The notes: generated from the sequence alone by a model not told the origin. Positions 6,523-14,448 are shown, counted from the stretch's first letter. The stretch is DNA of 21,448 nucleotides from Methanobacteriota archaeon (GCA_003170935.1 PMYA01000034.1:1-21448), one strand, 5' to 3'. A program made the numbers and translations.

Positions 6523-8142
6523 GTGAATCAACGCAGGCTTATTACCTCAATTATTGTAATTACACTTCTCACTACGGCATTCGTCGGGCTTGTAGCCGTT
6601 ACGGCAGCAGCGCAGGGCGACACGATGATGTTTCGCTACAACGTTGCGCATACCGGCGACTACAGCACGGTAGCAGGGAGCACACCGCCGAACAATCGGC
6701 TGAATTGGAATTACACGACAGGGCAGAACCTCGCGACGCCGTACCCCTATGTGGAGTCCTCCCCCGCCGTCGCCAACGGCGTCGTCTACATCGGGAGCGA
6801 TGACCAAAACGTCTACGCCCTCAACGCCACCACCGGCGCCAAGCTCTGGAATTACACGACCGGGGGCTCTGTGATCTCCTCTCCTGCCGTCGCCAACGGC
6901 ATCGTCTACGTCGGGAGCGGTTCTGATGATAACCTCTACGCCCTCAACGCCACCACCGGGGCCAAGCTCTGGAACTACACGACGGGGGGCGGCGTGTACT
7001 CATCGCCTGCAGTCGCCAACGGCGTCGTCTACATCGGGAGCGATGACAACAACACCTACGCCCTCTACGCCAACAACGGCACTAAGCTCTGGAACTACAC
7101 GACTGGGAGCTATGTGGAGTCCTCTCCTGCCGTCGCCAACGGCGTCGTCTACGTCGGAAGCGGTTACCCTGATAACAACGTCTACGCCCTCAACGCCAAC
7201 AACGGCACTAAGCTCTGGAATTACACGGCCGGCGTCAATGGAGTACGGTCCTCCCCTGCCGTCGCCAACGGCGTCGTCTACGTCGGAAGCGGTGACCAAA
7301 ACGTCTATGCCCTCTACGCCAATAACGGCACCAAGCTGTGGAACTACACGACGAAGTGGCCGGTGAGCTCTTCGCCCGCTGTCGCCAACGGCGTCGTCTA
7401 CGTGGGGAGCGATAGAGACCAACTCTACGCCCTCAACGCCAACAACGGCACAAAGCTCTGGAACTACACGACGGGGTGGGCAGTGGGCGAGCTATTCTCC
7501 TCCCCTGCCGTCGCCAACGGCGTCGTCTACTTCGGGAACGGTGAGCCTGATAACAACGTCTACGCCCTCTACGCCAACAACGGCACCAAGCTCTGGAACT
7601 ACACGACTGGAAACATCGTTACCTCTTCCCCCGCCGTCGTCAACGGCGTCGTCTACGTCGGGAGCTGGGACGGCAACGTCTACGCCATCGGCAACCAATC
7701 TGCGCGCATCTCCACGATCCTCACCGCCAGCGCCCCTTCAAGCGCGCTCGTCAATCAGAACTTCTCGGTCACCGGACAGCTCACTGCGAACGGCGCTCCG
7801 TTCCCGACCCGCACCGTCTACCTCCAACGCTCCACTAACAACGTGACGTTTATGAACGTCACCTCGATGAAGACGAACGACACAGGCGGCTACGCCTTCA
7901 GCCGCACCGAGTCGGCAACCGGCATCTACTACTACCGCACTGCCTACGACGGCAACGCCACCTACGCGAACGCCACGAGCAACGTGGTAAACGTCACTGT
8001 CCATGCTGGCGAGTGGGGAACCTGGGAACCCCTCAGCGGGCAGCTCACCGCATCACCCGCCGCCGTCTCCTGGGGTGATGGGCGAATCGACGTCTTCGTC
8101 ATCGGCAGCGACAACGCCCTTTGGCACCGAACGTATGCGTAA
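6523..8142 (+). CDS. Secreted PQQ-repeat beta-propeller / Ig-like / partial DUF346 protein
   Basis: A 539-residue exported protein. The GTG at 6523 is chosen because AGGTGAT lies 4 bases upstream; the open frame extends three codons further. Residues 1 to about 31 form a signal peptide (ITSIIVITLLTTAFVGLVAV, cleavage near AAAQ). About 60-390 hold eight PQQ/quinoprotein-like repeats of the pattern LWNYTTG..SSPAVANGVVYVGS..NVYALNA, matching an eight-bladed propeller. About 393-495 are an Ig-like domain, and 497-539 a single A-type DUF346 repeat ending at the same point as the upstream gene. No quinone-cofactor residues of dehydrogenases are apparent, so it is likely structural or binding. About 24 N-X-S/T sequons, one NYT per repeat, suggest heavy N-glycosylation if exported. 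The near-identical repeat DNA suggests recent expansion. Confidence 0.9.
   Translation: MNQRRLITSIIVITLLTTAFVGLVAVTAAAQGDTMMFRYNVAHTGDYSTVAGSTPPNNRLNWNYTTGQNLATPYPYVESSPAVANGVVYIGSDDQNVYALNATTGAKLWNYTTGGSVISSPAVANGIVYVGSGSDDNLYALNATTGAKLWNYTTGGGVYSSPAVANGVVYIGSDDNNTYALYANNGTKLWNYTTGSYVESSPAVANGVVYVGSGYPDNNVYALNANNGTKLWNYTAGVNGVRSSPAVANGVVYVGSGDQNVYALYANNGTKLWNYTTKWPVSSSPAVANGVVYVGSDRDQLYALNANNGTKLWNYTTGWAVGELFSSPAVANGVVYFGNGEPDNNVYALYANNGTKLWNYTTGNIVTSSPAVVNGVVYVGSWDGNVYAIGNQSARISTILTASAPSSALVNQNFSVTGQLTANGAPFPTRTVYLQRSTNNVTFMNVTSMKTNDTGGYAFSRTESATGIYYYRTAYDGNATYANATSNVVNVTVHAGEWGTWEPLSGQLTASPAAVSWGDGRIDVFVIGSDNALWHRTYA
6706..7695 (+). repeat. Eight tandem PQQ repeats (120-141 bp units)
   Basis: The TGG AA(T/C) TAC AC block starts at 6706, 6847, 6970, 7090, 7216, 7339, 7459 and 7594, giving units of 141, 123, 120, 126, 123, 120 and 135 bases. 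The GCCGTCGCCAACGGCGTCGT core and TACGCCCTCAACGCC core recur almost unchanged. Length differences fall in the loop between YVGS and the YAL strand and in the segment before SSPAV. Confidence 0.92.
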
Positions 8143-8166
8143 CCCGCTGGAGAACCCTCCAGCGGG
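8143..8166 (+). terminator. Perfect 10-bp hairpin immediately after the PQQ gene
   Basis: CCCGCTGGAG (8143-8152) and CTCCAGCGGG (8157-8166) are perfect complements around an AACC loop, starting at the first base after TAA. A T6 tract follows at about 8212-8217. It can act as a 3'-end stem. Its sequence is plainly related to the lectin-repeat codons TGG GAA CCC CTC AGC GGG. Confidence 0.65.
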
Positions 8167-8543
8167 CAGCGGTCTGCAGAAGCCAGCTATGAACAGCCAA
8201 CTGCTCGATCATTTTTTATGAGAGTTTTATGCGCGCCGTGATGGTCAGATCGGTGTAGATGTACGCACTTTCCGCTCCGTGGAGCGCTAAGAGAAGAGAG
8301 CCCGGTAAGCCCGTGCTTGAAGACATGCCTTACTGCCCTCACTAAACTTAACGTCTTTTAAGAGTTATCTGTTTTCGTAGACCGTGAAAAAGGCCATTTT
8401 GGAACGCTTTGAATCCAAATCTCTTTTAGCTCCCTTAGGGGGGGGCACTCGAGATATCGACAGCCTTAGGCGAACCGAATCATATGCTGGGCAACAGAGA
8501 TAACAAACCCGGGCATATGGCGCCCATCAGCACCCTCTGCATC
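8167..8543. other. Intergenic region between divergent gene ends
   Basis: No intact gene. An ATG at 8189 opens a short frame (MNSQLLDHFL) that, past a TGA at 8219-8221, continues as EFYARRDGQIGVDVRTFRSV to TAA at 8288-8290; it may be a remnant but matches no family I recognise. A T6 tract at about 8212-8217 and T-rich stretches near 8353 and 8421 could stop transcripts. A G8 run lies near 8440. Confidence 0.35.
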
Positions 8544-9353
8544 TTAGATGCTATGCGAGTCGCCTGTTGATAGATCGCCGTCGCGTCCTGGTAGCTCCGC
8601 TGACCTCTTTGGTCGGCGCGCGATCAAGCATATGTTGTAATGCCCCTCCAAACGTAGGACTCTTTCCATTACGTAGGCCATATCATAGATCCACGCAAGG
8701 CTAATCTGCACCAGACCAAGAACCAATTTGGATAGGGGGTTGCCAGCAGCTTCCCACTTGTCGTAAGCTCGGAATTGCAGATTTAGCACGTTTAAGAAGT
8801 GGAAACGTCGTTCAACAGAAACGAATTCGAAATGCCCCTCGAAAAGAGCTTGGAGCTGTTGTTCAGTATAATGGCGGATGTGCTCTTCTATGCCGCGTTC
8901 AAGCGGCACTTTTTCGCCATTTGGTGTAGTAATGAACACCATTCCGTTTCTGTCGAGCACACGAGCCATTTCCGTTATTGCAATACTATCGCTCAAGATG
9001 TGTTCAATAACCTCAGTGCAAACGATCTTGTTAAACACACCATTCTGAAACGGGAGTGCTTCCGCACTTGCGATCACAGGAATTACATTCGGCGACGATT
9101 TCATTTGTGCTATGTTTTCGGGTGAGAATCCAAACCGCCCAGTTTGAGCCACGTCTATGGCAATCGCCCGGTTGTGGAGATATCTCGTGTAGGGAGCGTC
9201 AAGAGCGCCAATATCCAAAAGAAAATCTCCGGGCTGCACAAATCGCTCTAAACGGCGGTACGTATCGCGCCAGAATGTGCCACGGACTAGAAATGCGAGA
9301 AAATACGCAAATGGTGAGATTCGCAGTGTTAGTGTGTCGTGTTTCTGCTTCAT
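8544..9353 (-). CDS. Class I SAM-dependent methyltransferase (Methyltransf_11 type)
   Basis: A 269-residue Rossmann-fold methyltransferase. Motif I is LLDIGALDAPYT (D47-I-G-A50), with the acidic end of beta-2 at AIAIDVA (D68). The SAM-adenine region is ASAEALPFQNGVFN (about 95-108), and the post-II motif is CTEVIEHIL (E114-H118). VFITTPNGE near 136-144 closes the core. About 80 C-terminal residues with a hydrophobic segment (LSKLVLGLVQISLAWIYDMA) may sit against the membrane. Neighbouring glycosyltransferases suggest a sugar or lipid-linked glycan substrate, which is inference. It is transcribed in the same direction as the next two upstream genes, with a gap of about 100 bases, so co-transcription is possible. 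No strong ribosome binding site is seen before ATG 9353. Confidence 0.88.
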   Translation of the reverse strand: MKQKHDTLTLRISPFAYFLAFLVRGTFWRDTYRRLERFVQPGDFLLDIGALDAPYTRYLHNRAIAIDVAQTGRFGFSPENIAQMKSSPNVIPVIASAEALPFQNGVFNKIVCTEVIEHILSDSIAITEMARVLDRNGMVFITTPNGEKVPLERGIEEHIRHYTEQQLQALFEGHFEFVSVERRFHFLNVLNLQFRAYDKWEAAGNPLSKLVLGLVQISLAWIYDMAYVMERVLRLEGHYNICLIARRPKRSAELPGRDGDLSTGDSHSI

Positions 9354-9454
9354 AACGATGGCTTTTAGAGTTTCATGTTTGCAATTGGGGTATTAAAGGA
9401 TAGCCATCAGGACGGCTACGACCACAAGCTAAGCAGAGGCGTCAAGTCAAAAGT

Positions 9455-10255
9455 TTAGGTTTCCCTCTTGATGCCGATGTAGACCAAGTGAGGGCTGAAT
9501 ACCCGGCTTTCCCATCCTTTTTGCCTAAGGACCGCTCGAAAAGCTACGTTCAATATGGGCTGCGCGGTAAGGCTGAGCAGCGTCTTTGCGACTGGCACGG
9601 GAAACGTCCAGGCTGCATCGAACGTGCCATAGTAGCTGCAAAATAACCTGTTCAGACTTTTTTCATCAAAAAGTGTGATAAATTCATTGAGCCTCATAAT
9701 GTCAAAGTTACTGGCGGCTTTGGTAGCGCTATGAAATCGCCTCACCAGCCCATTCGCGCCTGACATGTTAGGTATGATTACGATGAGGAGGCCGCCTTTT
9801 TTCAACAGATTCACGTGCTTATTGACGATATCTTGCGGGTTGCCAAAATGTTCTATAAACCCGTTTGAGATGACTAAGTCGAATCTGTCCTTGTAAGCTT
9901 GTTGAATCTCTTCTGAAAGAAAATCTGCACTAATAACGTTGTCAGGATCGATATTGTGTAACTGAAATAGCTGTCGGTTAAGTTCGACCCCTCGTTGAGT
10001 CCATTCAATGCCGTAGGGGGTGTAGCCGTACCTTTCACGTAGTCTGATGAGGAGATCGCCTGGGGCGCTGCCGATCTCCAGTGCAGTTGCTTCGTCGACT
10101 TTTGGGATGTAGTGGTCGAAAAGAACATCCCAGAAGAGGTATTCCTTATAGCTCGAAAAAAGGGTCGGGGGCCGCGGGCTCGCTCTCCTTTCGACCTCAT
10201 TCAGCTCAATTAGATCCCATTCTTGACTCCATTGAGTTTTGTCGGTCAGTTTCAA
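9455..10255 (-). CDS. Class I SAM-dependent methyltransferase (Methyltransf_23 type)
   Basis: A 266-residue methyltransferase. Motif I is ALEIGSAPGDLL (E60 to G66), motif II is YGIEWTQRGVE (about 81-91), and the post-II segment is LVISNGFIEHFGNPQ (E135-H136) followed by LLKKGGLLIVIIPN. This layout matches enzymes that methylate sugars or small hydroxy compounds; the family is often found in glycan and natural-product loci. The start is TTG at 10255, supported by GGAGG with a 7-base spacer; no better ATG or GTG exists upstream in frame. The C-terminal region (about 220-266) is hydrophobic and lineage-specific. The substrate is unknown. Confidence 0.87.
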   Translation of the reverse strand: MKLTDKTQWSQEWDLIELNEVERRASPRPPTLFSSYKEYLFWDVLFDHYIPKVDEATALEIGSAPGDLLIRLRERYGYTPYGIEWTQRGVELNRQLFQLHNIDPDNVISADFLSEEIQQAYKDRFDLVISNGFIEHFGNPQDIVNKHVNLLKKGGLLIVIIPNMSGANGLVRRFHSATKAASNFDIMRLNEFITLFDEKSLNRLFCSYYGTFDAAWTFPVPVAKTLLSLTAQPILNVAFRAVLRQKGWESRVFSPHLVYIGIKRET

Positions 10256-10262
10256 TCTATTG

Positions 10263-10267
10263 CCTCC
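10263..10267 (-). promoter_or_regulatory. Ribosome binding site (GGAGG) supporting a TTG start
   Basis: Read on the minus strand, CGGAGGC ends 7 bases before TTG 10255-10253. A short minus-strand frame starting at ATG near 10290 ends between the site and the TTG, so the TTG is the natural initiator. Confidence 0.6.
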
Positions 10268-10442
10268 GTGTCATAGGATCCGTTTCAACCATAGAAAGCG
10301 TGATTTCTGGTATCAATACTACTGCTGCAAGTGTAAACACCTACTTACGATTAAGCCGTTTGTTTTTTGCAAGTCCCTATAAGCACAGAAAACACTATCT
10401 GCGCTGTAGCTTTATCCCTCTCTTGTTGGAATGCGGGCGGAT

Positions 10443-11621
10443 CTACTCCAAACTCTTGATAATCTCGCGGTGTCTGGCCACTGAAGCTTCGAACGAGTAG
10501 TGAGCAGCGACAGACTCCGCTGCGTGATTCGAGATATCCCCAAGTTTATCATTCGATAAGGCTGCTACTATTGCGGCAGCCAAAATGCTGGGCGAATTGG
10601 CGGGAATTATGAAGCCATCCTCTCCGTCATTTATGATATCGGGGATATTCCCGACAGGTGTCGCAAGCACTGGTGTGCCACACGCCATCGCCTCGAGGAC
10701 TATAGTGGGGAGCCCTTCCGTGTATGACGGTAGCACGAGCAATTTCGTTTTATTTAGGCAGGTTGGAATCTGATGATGAGGAACCTCACCGAGGAACCTA
10801 ACGCGCTCGATCAATCCATTTTCTTGCGTCATTCGTCTCGCCGCGTCGTGCAGCGGCCCTTCTCCAATGATACATAACTGGGCAGCTGGACGTTCGTGCA
10901 CAATTTCAGGCATAGCCTGAATCAGGTTGAGCACCCCTTTCTCGCGACTCAGCCGGCCAACATACCCGATGACGTCTTTACGATCGGTGATCGCGGTCGT
11001 TTGCGCAAATTCTTTCGTATCGACATAGCGCGCTCCTGTGGTCAAGATTTTATTGCGATATAGGTCGAGATGCAGTGTTTCGACTATAGACGGCGTATAG
11101 GCAACCAGCTTGGTGGCAAGGTGCATGTTGAGAGTCTCGATGATGGCGATAATGTTGTATAACAAAGAACCGAGCGGTGTGCCGCCGTACGTCCACTTGA
11201 TCGACTCAGCCTGTGATCCTGACAAATACAGCAGCGACTTTTTTCGCAGTATTCTGCTGAGGGCCATTGGCAGGACGAGTGTCGTACCTATGTGGAACAC
11301 GACGATATCAAAAGAAGAAACATTAGAGAGGAGAAAATACGAGCTACGTAGCTGAAACAGCAGTTGGGTGGTAATCTTTTCCCAGAGCGTCTTGGCGTTC
11401 GCGATGCACTTAACGTTTTTTATGGTTACCTGAGCATCTAGATTGTTCTGTGCTTGGTAGTTGCTGGTAACAACACATAACCGCGATGTTAGCGGCGTGA
11501 ATATTTTAATCAGTGCGGTTAGATGTGGATTATCTGGAATTGAAGGGAGTGCGATGATACATATGCGGTATCTTTTAGCGTCAGCGTGCTTTGGAAAATC
11601 ACGTTTGGTGTTTGTCCTCAT
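10443..11621 (-). CDS. GT4-family glycosyltransferase (GT-B fold)
   Basis: A 392-residue retaining glycosyltransferase of normal length. The N-terminal half contains the acceptor domain (ICIIALPSIPDNPHLTALIK) with a membrane-near hydrophobic helix (VVFHIGTTLVLPMALSRIL). The donor domain opens with VIGYVGRLSREKGVLNLIQA, continues through LCIIGEGPLHDAARRM, and has the E-x7-E motif EGLPTIVLE (E302 and E310), then AMACGTPVLATPVGNIPDII. This is a clean textbook GT4 C-terminus. Upstream of ATG 11621 on the minus strand is a TTTAATAG-like element near 11651-11660, about 35 bases away, which could be the promoter of this gene and the two methyltransferases that follow. Donor and linkage are unknown. 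Confidence 0.93.
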   Translation of the reverse strand: MRTNTKRDFPKHADAKRYRICIIALPSIPDNPHLTALIKIFTPLTSRLCVVTSNYQAQNNLDAQVTIKNVKCIANAKTLWEKITTQLLFQLRSSYFLLSNVSSFDIVVFHIGTTLVLPMALSRILRKKSLLYLSGSQAESIKWTYGGTPLGSLLYNIIAIIETLNMHLATKLVAYTPSIVETLHLDLYRNKILTTGARYVDTKEFAQTTAITDRKDVIGYVGRLSREKGVLNLIQAMPEIVHERPAAQLCIIGEGPLHDAARRMTQENGLIERVRFLGEVPHHQIPTCLNKTKLLVLPSYTEGLPTIVLEAMACGTPVLATPVGNIPDIINDGEDGFIIPANSPSILAAAIVAALSNDKLGDISNHAAESVAAHYSFEASVARHREIIKSLE

Positions 11622-11693
11622 TTCTTCTCGACTAAATCGTTAAACATTTACTATTAAATAGCGCTGTTGTAATCAGTTTGCCGTAGTGGCGAT

Positions 11694-12060
11694 AAGGTAT
11701 CGCTGTTGCTTGCAACAAAAAGAGGTCATGTTGTTGAAACGAAAGAGCAACTGAATGATGTCGTTGAGCGTCTCGAAGGCATCACTAAGAAGCTTAACAG
11801 CGATCTGAAGGCGTCAGAAACTTCAAAGAATACCGTTATGCCGATGAGATCGAGCTCGTAAAACAGGGGAGATAACGAACCTTGATGGCAGCTTACGCAC
11901 TGAGCAGGGCCGCAACTCAGGGCTGAGACACGATAAAGAACAGATCCAGAGGCAGCTTGAGCTTGTGACCTTGCGGTTGCCAGCTCCAAAGGTTTGCTTC
12001 TGGGCCCGGCTGTTCGGCTCTAAACCGGAGACGACAAGAAACGGTGGCGATTCTGGAAAA
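11694..12060 (+). pseudogene. Frameshifted coiled-coil protein remnant
   Basis: A coiled-coil sequence is preserved across three frames in order. The first frame reads VETKEQLNDVVERLEGITKK and LNSDLKASETS up to about 11825. The second reads KEYRYADEIELVKQG to about 11870. The third reads EITNLDGSLRTEQGRNSG, then DKEQIQRQLELVTLRL and FWARLFGSKPE to about 12050. Two single-base frameshifts would join them into one helix-rich C-terminus ending in a Trp/Phe-rich patch. No start or N-terminal domain survives. Such tails are attached to some methyltransferases or glycosyltransferases of surface-glycan loci, but the lost catalytic part cannot be named. It lies between a minus-strand glycosyltransferase and an AT-rich methyltransferase gene. 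Confidence 0.6.
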
Positions 12061-12143
12061 AGTAGTATTTTCAGTCTGGTTTGCTGGCCGATCTACCCAC
12101 CTTTTCAGCTAAAAACACCACCAAATAAAAGGAATGAATTAAG

Positions 12144-12929
12144 ATGCGAAGCTTAGAATTGTCTCTAGATAAGTACGATTCAGACAAGATAACCAATCGT
12201 TATCTTGAAAAATACGATCCAATATTCGAACCATACGTTCAAAAGAAACTTGCTTTTCTCGAACTCGGAATTAGTAAAGGCGGTTCGCTTTTACTATGGC
12301 GGGACTATTTTCCATTCGGAACTATCGCTGGTATTGATATTAAACTGCCAGATGGCTTCGATCATGGCGAACGGATACACATCTTTGAGGGGAATCAAGC
12401 CGATCCTCAATTCCTTTCGCAGGTTGCAAATAATGTCGCACCTGAAGGATTTGACATTATTATCGATGATGCTTCGCATATTGGTGAGTTGACAAAAACT
12501 GCGTTTTGGTATCTGTTTGACAACCACCTTAAGCCAAATGGAATTTATGTTATTGAGGATTGGGGCACCGGATACTGGAGCAATTTCCCCGATGGTAAGA
12601 GCCTCAATTTGAATTCATATACTCAGAAGAAGTCGAAACGGGGCCCAATGTGGCTGATTTTGTTATATGCAAAGGGGAAATTAGGTCTAAAAGTACCAAT
12701 GCGCAGCCATTGTTACGGCATGGTCGGGTTTATTAAACAACTTATAGATGAGCAGGGGGCGAACGATGTTACTAGAGGAATGATGAAAACAACCAACCAG
12801 CCCACAAGGAGATCAAAATTCGAGAGCATAATCATAACTAGTTCGATAGTATTTATCAAAAAAGCCCCCCAACAAAATAATATTGAATCTAGCGACCGTG
12901 CCATTGACAAGAAAGAGCATTTGGGATAG
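12144..12929 (+). CDS. MycE/macrocin-O-methyltransferase-like sugar methyltransferase
   Basis: A 261-residue class I methyltransferase. The SAM loop is FLELGISKGGSLLLW (E40 to G47), unusually a GxxKGGS form. It is followed by RDYFPFGTIAGID (about 53-65), IIIDDASH (D108, D109, H112) and YVIEDWGTGYW (E138, D139, Y144, W145). The DD-x-SH and ED-x(4)-YW elements match the metal-dependent sugar O-methyltransferases of the MycE/tetracenomycin-rhamnose type, so a glycan hydroxyl is the likely target. ATG 12144 has an AAAAGGAA ribosome site about 10 bases upstream. The gene is visibly AT-richer than its neighbours (many AAT, ATT and TTA codons), which suggests separate acquisition. It stands alone behind a pseudogene. 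Confidence 0.85.
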   Translation: MRSLELSLDKYDSDKITNRYLEKYDPIFEPYVQKKLAFLELGISKGGSLLLWRDYFPFGTIAGIDIKLPDGFDHGERIHIFEGNQADPQFLSQVANNVAPEGFDIIIDDASHIGELTKTAFWYLFDNHLKPNGIYVIEDWGTGYWSNFPDGKSLNLNSYTQKKSKRGPMWLILLYAKGKLGLKVPMRSHCYGMVGFIKQLIDEQGANDVTRGMMKTTNQPTRRSKFESIIITSSIVFIKKAPQQNNIESSDRAIDKKEHLG

Positions 12930-13251
12930 TTTTCGCGGACGGCAAACAGTAAGCTCAACCTATACAATTCCATTGAAATTGGCGGGCAAAAATACAGACA
13001 AAATACGAGTTTTGAGAAGTGATTAAAGCGACCCCTGACTCCGTTTAATTTCCCGTTTTAGCGTTGGTCGTTTCGTGCTAAGATTTTATCTTTATCTGGC
13101 CGGCCAATAGTCTTTAGATGAAAGCAAGCCAAAGTTACTCAGAACAAACATCACTGAAACCGGCAGACCGCCGCTTTTTAAACAATAAGGACAATCTCCT
13201 TGTCAGTGGGCGCTTGAGTACCAGGTTGTGTTACAACTAAACCATAGAGAA
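12930..13251. other. Intergenic region
   Basis: No coding frame of merit. It holds an 8-base palindrome GGCCGGCC near 13099 and an in-frame GTG at 13228 that could extend the next gene by 8 codons. No clear TATA box or ribosome binding site is recognised. Confidence 0.35.
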
Positions 13252-14448
13252 ATGAGCGAAAGAACCGCTGTTTTTTATTTTTCATGCATCACTTACGACT
13301 CCCTCTATCAGAGGCCTCAGCAACTGCTCAGGGAATGGCGCGCGAACTTTGCGGACTCATACGAGTTCTATTACGTAGAGTACCCTGCAGTTAAGCATTT
13401 CGTGGTGCAACGGCTCCGCCACTTTAAACATAGCATAGAAGCTCTCCTGAAAAAGCACAACAATAAGGGAGATTCTTTCGTTCTGACGTGGCTTTGCGTC
13501 CCACGCTCGCTTTGGGGAACTGCGCTGCCTGAGCGAATCTCACAAAGTGTCTTGTCCTCCCGATTAATTGAGTCAGCCATTCGAAAGACATTAAATAAGC
13601 AGTGCGGCAGAACGCAGACGAAGGTCGCAATCGTGGCCTCTTCGTTTTGGGAACCTTTCATATCAAAAGATGATTTCGATCTAGTTTGTTATGATTACTT
13701 GGATCCTGTTGACCATTTCGCCACTTCAGACTATTTTCAGCAAGAGCAACATGAGAAGCTCATCAAGAAAAGCGACATTATATTTGTAACGGCTCAAAAC
13801 TTGAGAGAAGATGCCCTGTCGATGGCAGAGGAAAAAGACGTCGTAACGGTGTCAAACGGAACTGACGCCAATTTTTTTGAGATGAACAAAGACTCGTGCG
13901 AGATTACCGACTACACAAGAACGGACAAAAAAAGGGTAGGTTATATGGGCAGCTACTGGCCGGTAGACATGGACCTGATATTTGCCGCCGCACGAGAACT
14001 CACCGAAGTCGACTTCTTGCTGATCGGGCCACTTGACCGGCAAAATCAGCGTCGAGCACACCAGAAGCCAGAGAACGTCTTTATATTAGGGACTAAAGAG
14101 CGTAAGCAGCTCCCCGCATACGCCCAAATGTTCGATGTAGCGCTCATCCCGTTTAAAATCGGCACAATGACTGATTCAATAGACCCGGTGAAGCTCTATG
14201 AATATTTCTCGCTAGGCAAGCCTGTGGTCGCAACTGCTACAAGGGAATTGAAGAAATTTGACGACGGTCGGCTTTTGAGAACAGCAAAAACGCAGGATGA
14301 ATTCGTCGATGCCATAAATGCATTTCTGAAATACGACGCGCAAGAGTGGCAAGAGTCAAGGAGACAAATTGCGCGACAAAATTCGTGGTACAGCAAGGCA
14401 GGCGCTATGATGGACTGTATAGAGTCTCGAATAGGTGAGAGATCTTGA
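13252..14448 (+). CDS. GT-B glycosyltransferase, TuaH-like
   Basis: A 398-residue protein from ATG 13252. The open frame reaches a GTG at 13228, but family members usually begin a few residues before the FYFSC strand, which favours the ATG. The N-terminus (VFYFSCITYDSLYQRPQQLL) is typical of the TuaH-like group of GT-B enzymes, with the QRPQQ motif that contacts the acceptor side. The middle has DFDLVCYDYLDPVDHF and a TVSNGTDANFF hinge. The donor domain has RVGYMGSYWPVDMDLI and LLIGP, then DPVKLYEYFSLGKPVVAT (from D311), which replaces the usual E-x7-E segment. It probably adds a uronic acid or hexose to an extracellular polysaccharide. It has no close co-directional neighbour. Confidence 0.88.
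   Translation: MSERTAVFYFSCITYDSLYQRPQQLLREWRANFADSYEFYYVEYPAVKHFVVQRLRHFKHSIEALLKKHNNKGDSFVLTWLCVPRSLWGTALPERISQSVLSSRLIESAIRKTLNKQCGRTQTKVAIVASSFWEPFISKDDFDLVCYDYLDPVDHFATSDYFQQEQHEKLIKKSDIIFVTAQNLREDALSMAEEKDVVTVSNGTDANFFEMNKDSCEITDYTRTDKKRVGYMGSYWPVDMDLIFAAARELTEVDFLLIGPLDRQNQRRAHQKPENVFILGTKERKQLPAYAQMFDVALIPFKIGTMTDSIDPVKLYEYFSLGKPVVATATRELKKFDDGRLLRTAKTQDEFVDAINAFLKYDAQEWQESRRQIARQNSWYSKAGAMMDCIESRIGERS

Noticed and set aside
6381..6803. 140-codon plus-strand frame before and within the PQQ gene start
   Set aside because: It overlaps the signal peptide and first repeat of the well-supported gene in another frame and has no domain.
6706..7695. Regular repeats that might look like a CRISPR array
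   Set aside because: Units are coding, in frame, of variable length (120-141 bases) and lack unique spacers; they are PQQ blades.
6926..7846. Plus- and minus-strand frames inside the PQQ gene
   Set aside because: They repeat with the period of the real gene and encode low-complexity Thr/Ser/Pro or Val/Asp/Gly strings.
8439..8447. Run of eight G near 8440
   Set aside because: A single G-run without neighbouring G-tracts cannot support a quadruplex claim; it may be a homopolymer slippage site.
10081..10500. 139-codon plus-strand frame opposite a methyltransferase start and a glycosyltransferase end
   Set aside because: It is antisense to two convincing genes and crosses their intergenic gap without any motif.
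13097..13104. GGCCGGCC palindrome (also similar sequence near 15338)
   Set aside because: An 8-base palindrome occurring twice has no flanking symmetry or gene association to support a regulatory role.
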